Part shown: positions 32,310-41,404 of the stretch, piece after piece
Layout of the letters: the number at the start of each line of letters is the position of its first letter
Position numbering within the stretch: position 1 is the first letter of the stretch
Assembly (NCBI GenBank): GCA_963665015.2
Contig: CAXXSY010000004.1
Coordinates: 1,178,001 to 1,242,000 of the forward strand
Source of the DNA: G963662655 sp963665015
GTDB lineage: Bacteria; Cloacimonadota; Cloacimonadia; Cloacimonadales; JAIOQZ01
DNA: 64,000 nucleotides
Reading direction: 5' to 3'
Program-made: the position numbers and the translations under genes
The notes under the pieces: model-generated
The model's database searches: none
Told to the model about the DNA's origin: nothing
The model's input: only the letters and a program-made list of their open reading frames with translations

Positions 32310-34751
32310 ATGCATAAGCTTTACCATACACTGATTCTGCTGCTTGTTTCCGCATCGCTCTTTTGTCAACCCTGGGAGCGGGACGACGCTGTTTTCAATC
32401 CCAGCGGTATCCCCAGCCTGACCTTTTCACAGCCGCGATTCGCCGATCTGGACGACGACGGCGACTTTGACATGATCCTGGGCAGCACCAACGACGCACC
32501 GCTCTATTTCGAGAACACCGGCAGCGCCACGGCGGCGGCATTCGCACCGGGCGACGATCTGTTTGCGGAAGTTTCCTCGCTGGATGCAGAGATGGGCGTC
32601 TGCGTCGATATCGATAACGACGGCGATCTCGATCTGATCACCGGCGGTTACACCGGACTGCACCTTTATCGCAACATCGGCTCGGCGACGCAGCCGGAGT
32701 TCTCGCACGAAGACGGATTCTTCAGCGGTCTGAATGTGGGGCAAAATCCGGTGCCCGACCTCGCGGACTTCGACGACGACGGCGATCCGGACTTGGTGGT
32801 GGGTTTGAGTGAGGACGGCAGCGTTTTGCTCTACGAAAACACCGGCAACGCGCAACAGGCGATCTTCAGTCAATCCGACATGGAGCTCATCGCCGATATC
32901 GGGCTGTACGCCTACCCGGTCTTCGCGGACTTTGATCAGGACGGCGACGAGGACATCCTCTGCGGACGCGACAGCCACAATTTTAGCTACTTCGAGAATG
33001 CCGCCGGCGACTGGCAACAGAACGACGCGCTGTTCACAGGTCTGGGAAGCGATACCTACTGGAATTCGCCCGACCTGGTCGATCTGGACGGCGACGATGT
33101 ATTCGACCTGATCTACGGCACCGCTTCGGGTCCGCTAGCCTATCACGTGAACAATGGTAGCGGAACAAGCCCCAGTTGGTCGGAAAACACCTCACTCTTC
33201 GGCGGTGTGCTCGACGTGGGCGGCGCCAGCAATCCGGTTTTCTGCGACTTCGACGGTGACGGCGATCTGGACATGATCAGTGGAAGCCAACTCGGCGACA
33301 TCAAATATTTCGAGAACACCGGCAACGCGCAGAGTCCCGCCTGGCAGGAGGACAGCAGCTATTTCGCCAGCATCGACCACTCCATCTACGCAGCGGTCGC
33401 CATCGGCGATATCGACAATGACGGCGATGCCGACGCCATCGTGGGCGACTTGAGCGGAAACCTGTATTTCCACCGCAACGATGGTATGGGCTTTTCCGAG
33501 GAGACGGGCTTCTTTACCGGATTCTCCGTTTCCGGCTGGTCTGCGCCGCGACTTCTGGACATGGATGACGACGGCGATCTCGATATCGCGGTGGGCGGCG
33601 AGGACGGCGAGATGTCGTATCTCGAGAATCAGGGTACCGCGAGCGCACCGGACTGGGTCGAGATCGGCGGCTACTTCGGCACAATCGATGTGGGGTCGAA
33701 CTGCGTGCCGTCCTTTGCGGATTTCGATGCCGACGGAGACTACGATTTCGCCGCCGGGAATCTCTTCGGCGATGTGACCTATTTCGAATATGGCATGGGC
33801 TGGGAGGAGGATTCCGCGATATTCGACGCGATGACGATGGATCAGAACGCCACCCCAGCGCTGGTCGATCTGGACGCGGACGGCGACTACGATCTGGTGG
33901 TCGGATGCTACGACGGAACGTTCAGCTACTGGCGAAACCTGATGTACAGTGGGGAGGTGCTCAATCCGCCGCGAAACCTCGCTGTGGAGATCGACGCCGA
34001 TGTCGTCCTCACTTGGGATGAGCCTCTGGAGGGCAGCACGTCGCCGTTTGTCGGGTACTGCGTCTATCTCGATGGGGAAGAGGTGGCGGAGACGACGGCG
34101 CTTACCTGGACACCGACCGGACTCGAAGAGGGGCAGTCCTATACGGTCATGCTGACGGCGGTGTATCAGGCGGGGGAATCGCTGCCCGCGACAATCGGTT
34201 TCATCTACGCGCTCTACAATCCACCGGAGAACCTTACCTACGACCTCTCCAACGAGGCGATCGATCTTCACTGGGATGAGCCGCAGGGAAGCACCTACGA
34301 CGTCGCAGGGTACCGCGTCTATGTCGATTACGAGCTTGTCGGGAGTCCGACGGAGCGCACATGGGCCATCGAGAATCCGCAGCACGAGCATACCTACATG
34401 GTTGCCGTCACCGCGATGTATCCGGGCGATATCGAGTCGGAAGCCGCTACCCGGGAGATATACTTCACCGGTTGCGAGGACATCGTCTCCGTGACGCGCG
34501 TGATCGGCAATTACCCGAATCCGTTCAACCCAACGACCGTGATCCGCTTCGACCTCGCGGGGAAGTCGAAGGTTTCGCTGGACATCTTCAACGCGAAAGG
34601 ACAAAAAGTCACAACACTGCTGGACGGCATGCTTTCACCCGATTCGTATTCGATTCCGTGGGACGCGTCCGGACAGTCGAGCGGGATTTACCTTTACCGG
34701 CTGAAGATTGACGGGAAAACGTATATCCGAAAAATGGTGATGATAAAATAA
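32310..34751 (+). CDS. Secreted FG-GAP/VCBS-repeat protein with C-terminal sorting domain
   Basis: 813 residues. A signal peptide (MHKLYHTLILLLVSASLFC) is followed by about twelve repeats with Ca-binding-like D-x-D-x-D-G loops (DLDDDGDFDMILG, DFDQDGDEDILCG) that would form one or two propellers. Two fibronectin-III-like domains lie at about 545-715 (PPRNLAVEIDADVVLTW; PPENLTYDLSNEAIDLHW). The end is a type-A sorting domain, NYPNPFNPTTVIRF to YIRKMVMIK, used by T9SS-like export in FCB bacteria. A CGAGGAGG site precedes ATG 32310; a perfect TATAAT lies at 32288-32293. Likely a surface adhesin or binding protein. Confidence 0.9.
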   Translation: MHKLYHTLILLLVSASLFCQPWERDDAVFNPSGIPSLTFSQPRFADLDDDGDFDMILGSTNDAPLYFENTGSATAAAFAPGDDLFAEVSSLDAEMGVCVDIDNDGDLDLITGGYTGLHLYRNIGSATQPEFSHEDGFFSGLNVGQNPVPDLADFDDDGDPDLVVGLSEDGSVLLYENTGNAQQAIFSQSDMELIADIGLYAYPVFADFDQDGDEDILCGRDSHNFSYFENAAGDWQQNDALFTGLGSDTYWNSPDLVDLDGDDVFDLIYGTASGPLAYHVNNGSGTSPSWSENTSLFGGVLDVGGASNPVFCDFDGDGDLDMISGSQLGDIKYFENTGNAQSPAWQEDSSYFASIDHSIYAAVAIGDIDNDGDADAIVGDLSGNLYFHRNDGMGFSEETGFFTGFSVSGWSAPRLLDMDDDGDLDIAVGGEDGEMSYLENQGTASAPDWVEIGGYFGTIDVGSNCVPSFADFDADGDYDFAAGNLFGDVTYFEYGMGWEEDSAIFDAMTMDQNATPALVDLDADGDYDLVVGCYDGTFSYWRNLMYSGEVLNPPRNLAVEIDADVVLTWDEPLEGSTSPFVGYCVYLDGEEVAETTALTWTPTGLEEGQSYTVMLTAVYQAGESLPATIGFIYALYNPPENLTYDLSNEAIDLHWDEPQGSTYDVAGYRVYVDYELVGSPTERTWAIENPQHEHTYMVAVTAMYPGDIESEAATREIYFTGCEDIVSVTRVIGNYPNPFNPTTVIRFDLAGKSKVSLDIFNAKGQKVTTLLDGMLSPDSYSIPWDASGQSSGIYLYRLKIDGKTYIRKMVMIK

Positions 34752-35068
34752 ATTCGGCTTTCGCGAAGCGAAAACGAATTCATCGAACGAAAGCATTTCG
34801 CGAAGCGAAATAGCGAAAGTGGAATATCATTTCCATATGTATTTTCGGCTTTCGCGAAGCGAAATCATGTTAGCGGAAAAAGAAAGCGGGAGTCAGGAGC
34901 ACCATGGGAACGCGGACGTCCCCGTCCGCATCTCTTTTGGTACGCAGGCACCTGTAGGTATTGAAGAATGAAAAACCTGAACCTGCATCTCTCTCTCGGT
35001 CCGCCGAGCTCCAGCTCGGCATCCTTTTCTCTCGTAGCGCTCGACCTCGATAATTACAAGGAGTCAAC
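34752..35068. repeat. Gene-free stretch with two kinds of hairpin
   Basis: TTTCGCGAAGCGAAA (stem TTTCGC/GCGAAA, 3-base loop) occurs exactly at 34759-34773, 34796-34810 and 34850-34864. REP-like hairpins follow: GCGGACG/CGTCCGC near 34911, a long-loop GCAGG/CCTGC form near 34950-34990, and GCCGAGC/GCTCGGC near 35000. The serpin ribosome site (CAAGGAGTCAAC) closes the stretch. No gene is seen. Confidence 0.8.
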
Positions 35069-36253
35069 ATGAAAACAACGTTTATCGCGATGATATTATT
35101 GTCTGTCGCATTTCTCGGCGCGGCATCGCTCACCACGTGGGCGGACAGCACCGACGCCTTTTCGTCCGACCTGTACGATCGGATCAGCGAAAGGGGCAAG
35201 AATCTGATCTATTCGCCCTACAGCATTTCTTCCGCGCTGTCCATGACCTCCCTGGGCGCGCTGGGCGTCACCAGAGACGAAATGCAGTATGTGCTGCACT
35301 CGGGCGACGAGAACTACGACCAGCATTTCGGGGTCGTGATCCGGTCGCTGGAATCGGTGGGAAAATTCGGCAACGTGTCGCTCAACACCGCCAACTCGAT
35401 CTGGGTGCAGAAGGGCTACCGACTCCGGCAGCGCTTCATCGACGCCAACCGCAAGTACTACAGCGCCGGGCTCTATTCGGTCGATTTCGCTGAAAATCCC
35501 GAGAAGGTGCGCAAGGAGATCAATGCGTGGATCGAGGAGCAGACGCAGGACAAGATCAAGGACATACTCGCCGAGAACGACCTGAGCAAGATAACGCGGC
35601 TGGTGCTGGCGAACGCGGTCTATTTCTACGGTCACTGGCTGCACGAATTCGATCCGGGCAAGACGAAGGATATGGGGTTCCATCCCATCGGAAAAGACGC
35701 GGTCGAGACGCCTTTCATGTATATCAAAGAGCGATTCCGGACGCGCAAAGACCGCGCTATGACCGCGCTAGAAATTCCGTATCTGGGCGAGGACGTCTCC
35801 ATGATCATCATTCTACCCAACGAGCAGGACGGACTAACCGATATCGAAGGCCGGATCGACTACATGCGCGACTGGCTACCGGTGAAGGACGTCGATCCGA
35901 CGCGCGAGATGGATATCTATATCCCGCGATTCAAGTTCGAGGTGTCGTTCGACCTTCGGGACGCGCTGATCGAGATGGGCATGGTGGCGGCGTTCTCCGA
36001 TCAGGCGGACTTCCGCGAGATCGAACCGGAGGGCGAGCTCTTCATTTCCAGGGTCAAGCACAAGGCGTACATCGAGGTGAACGAAGCCGGTACCGAAGCT
36101 GCCTCTGCAACCGTGGTGGAAATGCGCATGAAAGCCGCTATGCCGCAAGAGACGCCGGAGTTCCGCGCCGACCATCCGTTTCTATTCGTGATCCGGCATA
36201 ACCTCACCGGCGCGATTCTGTTCGTCGGTAAGATCGAAGACCCGACGGAATAG
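35069..36253 (+). CDS. Secreted serpin (serine protease inhibitor)
   Basis: 394 residues. A signal peptide of about 25 residues precedes a full serpin fold: NLIYSPYSISSALSMTSLGA, LVLANAVYFYGHWLHEFD, ALEIPYLGEDVSMIIILPN, and the C-terminal DHPFLFVIRHNLTGAILFVGKI. The hinge NEAGTEAASAT has the small residues needed for loop insertion, so it should be inhibitory. Counting from the hinge Glu as P17, P1 is Lys and P1' Ala (EMRMKAAMP), suggesting a trypsin-like target. The natural protease is unknown; an own secreted protease or a predator/host enzyme are both possible. Confidence 0.95.
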   Translation: MKTTFIAMILLSVAFLGAASLTTWADSTDAFSSDLYDRISERGKNLIYSPYSISSALSMTSLGALGVTRDEMQYVLHSGDENYDQHFGVVIRSLESVGKFGNVSLNTANSIWVQKGYRLRQRFIDANRKYYSAGLYSVDFAENPEKVRKEINAWIEEQTQDKIKDILAENDLSKITRLVLANAVYFYGHWLHEFDPGKTKDMGFHPIGKDAVETPFMYIKERFRTRKDRAMTALEIPYLGEDVSMIIILPNEQDGLTDIEGRIDYMRDWLPVKDVDPTREMDIYIPRFKFEVSFDLRDALIEMGMVAAFSDQADFREIEPEGELFISRVKHKAYIEVNEAGTEAASATVVEMRMKAAMPQETPEFRADHPFLFVIRHNLTGAILFVGKIEDPTE

Positions 36254-36981
36254 GAGATGCAGGCAGGGATGCCTGCGCTCCGGTAGAGGCTGACCTCCGT
36301 GTCTGCCCGTCTTGGAACACGGACGTCCTCGTCCGCATCTCTGTACCCCGGGAACGCGGACGTCCTCGTCCGCATCTTTGTACCCCGGGAACGCGGACGT
36401 CCTCGTCCGCATCTCTGTACCTCAGGAACGCGGACGTCCTCGTCCGCATCTTTGTACCCCAGGAACGCGGACGTCCTCGTCCGCATCTCTGAGAGAAAAA
36501 AAGAGGTAAGATCGATATTGGTCTGCTTGATTTGAAGATGATGCGAGAAGGATAAGGGAAAGCCGAGTTGGAACTCGGCGGACCAAGGAGATATGGGAAA
36601 GCCGAGCCGGAGCTCGGCGGTCCAAGGAGAGAAGGGAGAGCCGAGCTGGAACTCGGCGGTCCATAGGGATAAGAGATACAGACGTGGACGTCTGTGTACC
36701 CAGGGGCGCCGATCTCCGATCCCGTCTATCTCTCTTGTAGGCGCCGATCTCTGAGCGGCGTTCTCCAAGGGGTATGCCTATGGGGGGATTCGAATTCACA
36801 AGAAAATCGCTGCAGGATATAGCGAAAAAGAGATGCAGGCAGGGATGCCTGCGCTCCATAGGGATAAGAGATACAGACGTGGACGTCTGTGTACCCAGGG
36901 GCGCCGATCTCCGATCCCGTCTATCTCTCTTGTAGGCGCCGATCTCCGAGCGGCGGAAAACCGGAACAATATAGGAAAACC
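36254..36981. repeat. Gene-free 0.7-kb REP cluster upstream of ligA
   Basis: In order: a GCAGGC/GCCTGC hairpin (36257-36284); five tandem 37-bp units with GCGGACG/CGTCCGC stems (cores at 36320, 36357, 36394, 36431, 36468); three GCCGAG/CTCGGC hairpins near 36563, 36601 and 36636. A 101-bp segment at 36660-36760 is repeated at 36855-36955, containing ACAGACG/CGTCTGT and GCGCCGATCTC modules. Between them is another GCAGGC/GCCTGC hairpin near 36833. Open frames here are repeat translations. Confidence 0.9.
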
Positions 36982-38982
36982 ATGACAGAAAAACAGGCAC
37001 AGAAGCGCATCGAAGAATTATTGGAAGAGATCGCGCATCACGAGTATCTCTACCGTCAGTTGAACGCGCCTGAGATCACCGATTTCGCGTTCGACGAGCT
37101 GGTCAACGAACTGAAGCAGCTCGAAAAGGACTTTCCGCAGTTTGTCAGCGCGGATTCACCGACGCAAAAGCTGGTCACGGACGTCGAGCCGGGCAGCCGC
37201 GTGATCCCGCATCTTGAGAGGATGTACTCGCTGGACAACGCCTACTCGCTGGAAGAGGCGGAGGCGTTCCTGCTAAAAATCGCGCAGACGAACGACGGCA
37301 AATTTCCGCGCGTATCGCTGGAAATGAAGCTGGACGGATTCAGTGTCAACCTCTTCTACGACAAGGGCATTCTGCAATACGCGACCACGCGCGGCGATGG
37401 TTTCGAAGGCGAGGACATCACCCGCAACGTGCGCACCATCGAGTCGATCCCGCAAAGAATCGATCATCCCGATCCGATCGAGGTGCGCGGTGAAATCTTC
37501 TTTCCCATCGCGGAATTCGAGCGGATCAACAGGATTCGGGAGGAGGATGGTCAACCCAGGTTTGCCAACCCGCGAAACGCAGCCGCCGGCACCATCAAGC
37601 TCAAGGACATCGGGATGGTGCGGGAACGAAAGCTGGCATGCATCGTCTATGCGACAGGCAGGTTCGATAAGCCCGATGTTGATTCGCAGGAAGGGCTGCT
37701 CAACTTTTTGAAGGGCAACGGATTCCCGGTCAGCGAACATACGGCCTTTACGGAAGATATCGAGGCCATTCGTGCGCACTGCGAGAAGTGGGACGGTGGT
37801 CGTTCAGAACTCGCATACGAGATCGACGGCATTGTGATCAAGACCGACTCCTTCTCTCTGCGCGAGGAACTCGGCTACACCTCGAAGAGCCCGAAATGGG
37901 CGTTTGCATACAAGTTCAAGGCGGAGGAGAAGGAGACGACGCTGCTGGACGTCTCGTTCAACGTGGGACGAACCGGTGCCGTGACGCCCGTCGCGCATCT
38001 GGAACCGATTTATATTTCCGGCTCGACCGTCTCCCGCGCTACCTTACACAACGAGGACGAGATCCAGCGGCTCGACGTTCATATCGGCGATACGGTGCGT
38101 ATTATCAAGTCGGGCGAAATCATCCCGAAGATTCTGGAGGTGACGCGCCACGTCGAAGACGGAAAGCCGGTCGAATACCCGACGCACTGCCCCGCCTGTG
38201 GAGAGCCGCTCAAGAAGGAAGAAGCGATCACCTACTGCGTGAACGCCAATTGCCCGGCGCAGTTGCAGCGTCAGATCATCCACTTCGCGTCCCGTGACGC
38301 GATGGACATCGAGGGCATGGGCGAGAAGCTGGTGGAGCGTCTTCTGGAAGAAAACCTCATCCACAGCATCGAAGACATTTTTGGGCTCGATTACGAGAAG
38401 ATTGCGCAGATGGATCGTCTGGGCGAGAAGTCGGCGGAAAACCTGAAAGCGGCGATCGAGAAGTCGAAAGAGCAGCCGTTCGACAAGGTGCTGTTCGCGC
38501 TCGGAATCCGGCATGTGGGCGCTCGAACCGCCAAGACGCTGGCACGGCATTTTCAGAATGTCCAAGCGCTTGCGGATACCGGCATCGAGGAGCTGGAGCA
38601 GGTCGGGGACATTGGCTCGATTATCGCGAAATCCATATACGACTACCTGCACGACCCGCGAAACCAAAAGCTGATCGAGTCGCTGAAGACTGCCGGACTA
38701 ACCTTCGAAAGCAGCTATGAGCAGGTCGCAACCGCGCTTGCGGGTAAGAAATTCCTGTTCACCGGCGGTCTGGAGAACTACTCGCGCCAGGAAGCGCAGG
38801 AGATGGTCGAGAAACTCGGCGGTCAGGTGGTGTCTTCGGTCACGAAGAAGCTGGATTATCTGGTGGTGGGTGACAAGCCCGGCTCGAAGCTCAAGAAAGC
38901 GCAAGATATCGGAACGATCACCATCCTTACGGAAGACGAATGGCTGGATCTGATGGAAAGATTACGAGGAGAAGCAGGATGA
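36982..38982 (+). CDS. ligA: NAD-dependent DNA ligase
   Basis: 666 residues. The adenylation lysine is K116 in EMKLDGFSV (KxDG), then TRGDGFEGEDIT, RGEIFFP, NPRNAAAGTI and IDGIVIKTD. OB fold, four-Cys zinc finger (CPACGEPL, CVNANCPAQ), helix-hairpin-helix region and a C-terminal BRCT domain (GKKFLFTGGLENYSRQ) are all present. It seals nicks at replication and repair. The open frame extends upstream into repeat DNA, but ATG 36982 matches the family's start. Upstream is REP DNA, so the promoter must lie in or before it. Confidence 0.96.
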   Translation: MTEKQAQKRIEELLEEIAHHEYLYRQLNAPEITDFAFDELVNELKQLEKDFPQFVSADSPTQKLVTDVEPGSRVIPHLERMYSLDNAYSLEEAEAFLLKIAQTNDGKFPRVSLEMKLDGFSVNLFYDKGILQYATTRGDGFEGEDITRNVRTIESIPQRIDHPDPIEVRGEIFFPIAEFERINRIREEDGQPRFANPRNAAAGTIKLKDIGMVRERKLACIVYATGRFDKPDVDSQEGLLNFLKGNGFPVSEHTAFTEDIEAIRAHCEKWDGGRSELAYEIDGIVIKTDSFSLREELGYTSKSPKWAFAYKFKAEEKETTLLDVSFNVGRTGAVTPVAHLEPIYISGSTVSRATLHNEDEIQRLDVHIGDTVRIIKSGEIIPKILEVTRHVEDGKPVEYPTHCPACGEPLKKEEAITYCVNANCPAQLQRQIIHFASRDAMDIEGMGEKLVERLLEENLIHSIEDIFGLDYEKIAQMDRLGEKSAENLKAAIEKSKEQPFDKVLFALGIRHVGARTAKTLARHFQNVQALADTGIEELEQVGDIGSIIAKSIYDYLHDPRNQKLIESLKTAGLTFESSYEQVATALAGKKFLFTGGLENYSRQEAQEMVEKLGGQVVSSVTKKLDYLVVGDKPGSKLKKAQDIGTITILTEDEWLDLMERLRGEAG

Positions 38983-39491
38983 CGCAGAAGGATTATATTC
39001 TCAACCAGTATTATCAGGGAAAACACGAATTGCTTCAGGCGATCGACGGACTGACCGATGAGCAATTGCGAGCGATGCCTCTCGATCACTGGCCGATCGC
39101 GTGGGTCGTTCAGCACCTTTGTCTGGCGATCGATTATTTCATCATCCGTGGCAATACAGGTGAGATGATGCAGGGGTACGATGCGCGTTTCACGCATCAG
39201 CCACCGGAAAAACCGACTCCCTTGGATGTCTTTCCCCGGATCGAAGAGATGAAGAAGGGGTGGAGTGAATTGATGGACCGGGCGATCGAGATTATCGGGA
39301 ATTTGAACGATGAAGAGATGGATGCGCCTTCGAAACATGAGAACCGGATGGTGGGGGCTCTTCCCATGGCGGAGATCATTCTGCTGATGGAATACCACCT
39401 GAACGTTCACCTGCGCAATATCTGGACAATAATCGGATTGCAGGGCATCGAAACCAAATGGGCGGAGCAGGGGAAATTCAAGTATATCTGA
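38979..39491 (+). CDS. DinB-like four-helix protein
   Basis: 170 residues. ILNQYYQGKHELLQAIDGLT, the His in WVVQHLCLAIDYF, and the late histidines in LLMEYHLNVHLRNI form the metal-triad pattern of the DinB/YfiT superfamily. Biochemical role unknown; many are thiol-dependent S-transferases. The ATG overlaps the ligA stop, with GAGGAGAAGC before it. It converges with the DUF502 gene, one base apart. Confidence 0.75.
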   Translation: MTQKDYILNQYYQGKHELLQAIDGLTDEQLRAMPLDHWPIAWVVQHLCLAIDYFIIRGNTGEMMQGYDARFTHQPPEKPTPLDVFPRIEEMKKGWSELMDRAIEIIGNLNDEEMDAPSKHENRMVGALPMAEIILLMEYHLNVHLRNIWTIIGLQGIETKWAEQGKFKYI

Positions 39492-39492
39492 A

Positions 39493-40101
39493 CTAATCGG
39501 AATTCTTTACCATCTTGTCAATCAACTTGCTTGATCCCGTGCCGCATCCCAAGATCGTTTTGAGGGTCTCGTCGCCTTTGGCTTCGATGGGATGGACGAA
39601 CTTCTTCTCGACGTGGTAGATCATGCCGGAAGTGGGATTGGGTCCGGTGGGAACGAACACGGTAACCAGCCCGTTGGGGTGCTCGTCGGTGATGAAGCCG
39701 GTTGCGTAAGTGCCGTTTTCGAATATCTGAACAAGCGCCACCCGCGAGAAGAGGAATTTCCGTTCCCCGAAAAGCATGTTGATCGTCTCGGTGATCAGTT
39801 TGTAGCCTGGAAAGCGGTTGAAGACGTGCCGTTCGAGGAATCGATGCAAACGGGTACCGGAACGCGTCCTTACCGCGGCGCCGATCATGAAGCAGATGAA
39901 GAGGAATCCGACGATGACGATGAGGTAGGCGAGGGCTATCTCGAGTCGGGAATCGGTGCCCAGCAGACCCACGATCGGACGGATGATGTGCACCAGTTTG
40001 TTGATGATCCACACGATGATCCAAGTCGTGACCAGAAGCGGCAGCAGGACCAGGATTCCACCGATGAAGGAATTGATGATGAAGTTACGAAGCCGGTTCA
40101 A
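39493..40101 (-). CDS. DUF502-family membrane protein
   Basis: 202 residues. Two membrane helices (FIGGILVLLPLLVTTWIIVWI and AYLIVIVGFLFICFMIGAA) are followed by a soluble domain with TINMLFGERKFLFSRVALV, TDEHPNGLVTVFVPTGPNPTSG and the G-x-x-x-P pattern typical of DUF502. Function unknown. Its ATG overlaps the stop of the gene before it, so it belongs to a three-gene membrane-protein operon. Confidence 0.88.
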   Translation of the reverse strand: MNRLRNFIINSFIGGILVLLPLLVTTWIIVWIINKLVHIIRPIVGLLGTDSRLEIALAYLIVIVGFLFICFMIGAAVRTRSGTRLHRFLERHVFNRFPGYKLITETINMLFGERKFLFSRVALVQIFENGTYATGFITDEHPNGLVTVFVPTGPNPTSGMIYHVEKKFVHPIEAKGDETLKTILGCGTGSSKLIDKMVKNSD

Positions 40102-40397
40102 TGGGTTTCATCCTCCTGTTCTTTGCGTATCTGCCGGATTTTCTTGTTGGTGAATCGTATGGCGATGGGGAAGAGGATGCCATAGGGCGCCCAGAGCAGA
40201 TATTTATAGGGTGACTTGATAATCAAGAGCGCAGTGACGAACATGGTTGCAAAAATCCAGAAGTAGATCGACATCCGGATCATGAATCTACGTTCAGCCT
40301 TACTGTTCGCGTTGCGGATGCTCGCCCATGTTCCGATGATTCCGCCGATCACGCCGATCGCGGTACCGACAATCCCGCCGACAAGTCCCGGATGCAT
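40098..40397 (-). CDS. Small three-helix membrane protein, unknown
   Basis: 99 residues. A Gly-rich first helix (GGIVGTAIGVIGGIIGTWA), a short polar link (RNANSKAERR), and two more helices (YFWIFATMFVTALLI, YLLWAPYGILFPIAI). GGGGAGGCGACC precedes ATG 40397; the longer open frame upstream is in the wrong frame for the neighbour. No family recognised. Confidence 0.7.
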   Translation of the reverse strand: MHPGLVGGIVGTAIGVIGGIIGTWASIRNANSKAERRFMIRMSIYFWIFATMFVTALLIIKSPYKYLLWAPYGILFPIAIRFTNKKIRQIRKEQEDETH

Positions 40398-40411
40398 GGT
40401 CGCCTCCCCGT

Positions 40412-40717
40412 TCAGTCTGTGTACTCCGGCGAGAGTTTCTTCAGGATCGACGCCATGGTGTTGATCTCGGCGATCCGTTTTCGCAGAGCCATGAAGAGCA
40501 GGAGAAAGAGGATGCCCGTGGTGAATCCCGGCAGCCCCGTATAGAGAACCAGCGTGTCGTTGATCTCGCCGAAGAGCGAGAAGATGGTGGCAACAATGAT
40601 CATTCCGCCGATAACGAGGAAGAGCCACGCGATGATTTGCATCGGTTTGGTCAAACGGCTCGAGCGAAGGATCGATTCCGCCATTTTACTTTCGGCTTCT
40701 GTGAGTTTCGAAGGCAT
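40412..40717 (-). CDS. Small two-helix membrane protein, unknown
   Basis: 101 residues with helices at about 26-48 (IIAWLFLVIGGMIIVATIF) and 62-80 (GFTTGILFLLLFMAL), and a basic cytoplasmic C-terminus. The start at 40717 follows GGGAGGTTTCT. It is the first gene of the small membrane operon that ends with DUF502. Confidence 0.7.
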   Translation of the reverse strand: MPSKLTEAESKMAESILRSSRLTKPMQIIAWLFLVIGGMIIVATIFSLFGEINDTLVLYTGLPGFTTGILFLLLFMALRKRIAEINTMASILKKLSPEYTD

Positions 40718-40740
40718 AGAAACCTCCCTGTGAAATCGCA

Positions 40741-41250
40741 TTAGAAGAACTCTTTCGAGCAGATTTCCTTGAATCTCAGATCATATACGGTGTAGCGATC
40801 GCCGGACTGCATCACGATCCGATCCGGGTACATCCAGATGTTGTCCGCGAAGAACGCGCTCCTGGACCCGAGTCGCTCGAAATTCAGATCGTAGGTCGTG
40901 AGATTGTCGCCGGTCTTGATCACGACGTACTGGTCGCGAAACCAGTATTCGTCCGCGTTGAAGATATTGAGTTTGCCAAGTTCCTCGAGCTGTGTGTTAT
41001 AGAAAATGAGCTCGTGATCCTTGAGAGTTACGATGTAGAATTTCTCATACCAGAACTGCTCGACCATAAAGAAATCCTTCGATCCCAGCATCTGACAATT
41101 CATACTGAAAATCGAGATGACATCGTCTTCCTGGACAGCGTAGTAGTTCTCCGTCACCGTGACTTTTTCGATTTTGTTTATGGCGTTCAGCGGGTTGAGT
41201 ATCATTGCTATCGTTGCGATCAGGAAAAGGATGGCGCTGTGCCTCTTCAT
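40741..41250 (-). CDS. Exported protein of unknown function
   Basis: 169 residues. N-terminal signal (MKRHSAILFLIATIAMILNPLNA) then repeated short motifs of the form Y-x-V-x-x-x-D-x-L-x-x-Y/F-D/N (FYIVTLKDHELIFYNTQL, DQYVVIKTGDNLTTYDL, DRIVMQSGDRYTVYDL), suggesting four or five beta units like a propeller fragment. TGGAGGAATGC precedes the ATG. It has its own promoter with a palindrome (next entry). Confidence 0.7.
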   Translation of the reverse strand: MKRHSAILFLIATIAMILNPLNAINKIEKVTVTENYYAVQEDDVISIFSMNCQMLGSKDFFMVEQFWYEKFYIVTLKDHELIFYNTQLEELGKLNIFNADEYWFRDQYVVIKTGDNLTTYDLNFERLGSRSAFFADNIWMYPDRIVMQSGDRYTVYDLRFKEICSKEFF

Positions 41251-41280
41251 GCATTCCTCCAGATTACTTCATGCATCGAG

Positions 41281-41309
41281 AAATATCCTGAGCGCTCAGG
41301 ATTTGTCAA
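41281..41309 (-). promoter_or_regulatory. Promoter with an 18-bp palindrome between its boxes
   Basis: Minus strand: TTGACA (41309-41304), 17 bases, ATATTT (41286-41281). A perfect palindrome ATCCTGAGCGCTCAGGAT fills 41285-41302, that is, the whole spacer plus two bases of the -10. It looks like an operator for a dimeric repressor. Confidence 0.6.
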
Positions 41310-41404
41310 TGAAAAGATGGTAAGCAAAAAAACGGCTCTGTTGCAAATTAAGTTTGTGAGTCGATTTTCTTCTGTAGGCGCCCAAGCAGTATTTACCCGC
41401 TTGA

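Noticed and set aside
33192..34604. A 470-residue minus-strand open frame opposite the FG-GAP gene
   Set aside because: It is a shadow of the D-x-D-G repeat codons; no ribosome site, and the plus strand has signal peptide, domains and sorting tail.
36313..36494. CRISPR-like array with a 37-base period and palindromic repeat
   Set aside because: The parts between the palindromes are near-identical rather than unique spacers, there is no leader or cas gene, and the units match dispersed REP hairpins.
36299..36768. Arg/Ser-rich open frames such as RTSSSASLYPGNADVLVR on both strands
   Set aside because: These come from the 37-bp hairpin array and neighbours; every frame is open because stops are absent from the repeat.
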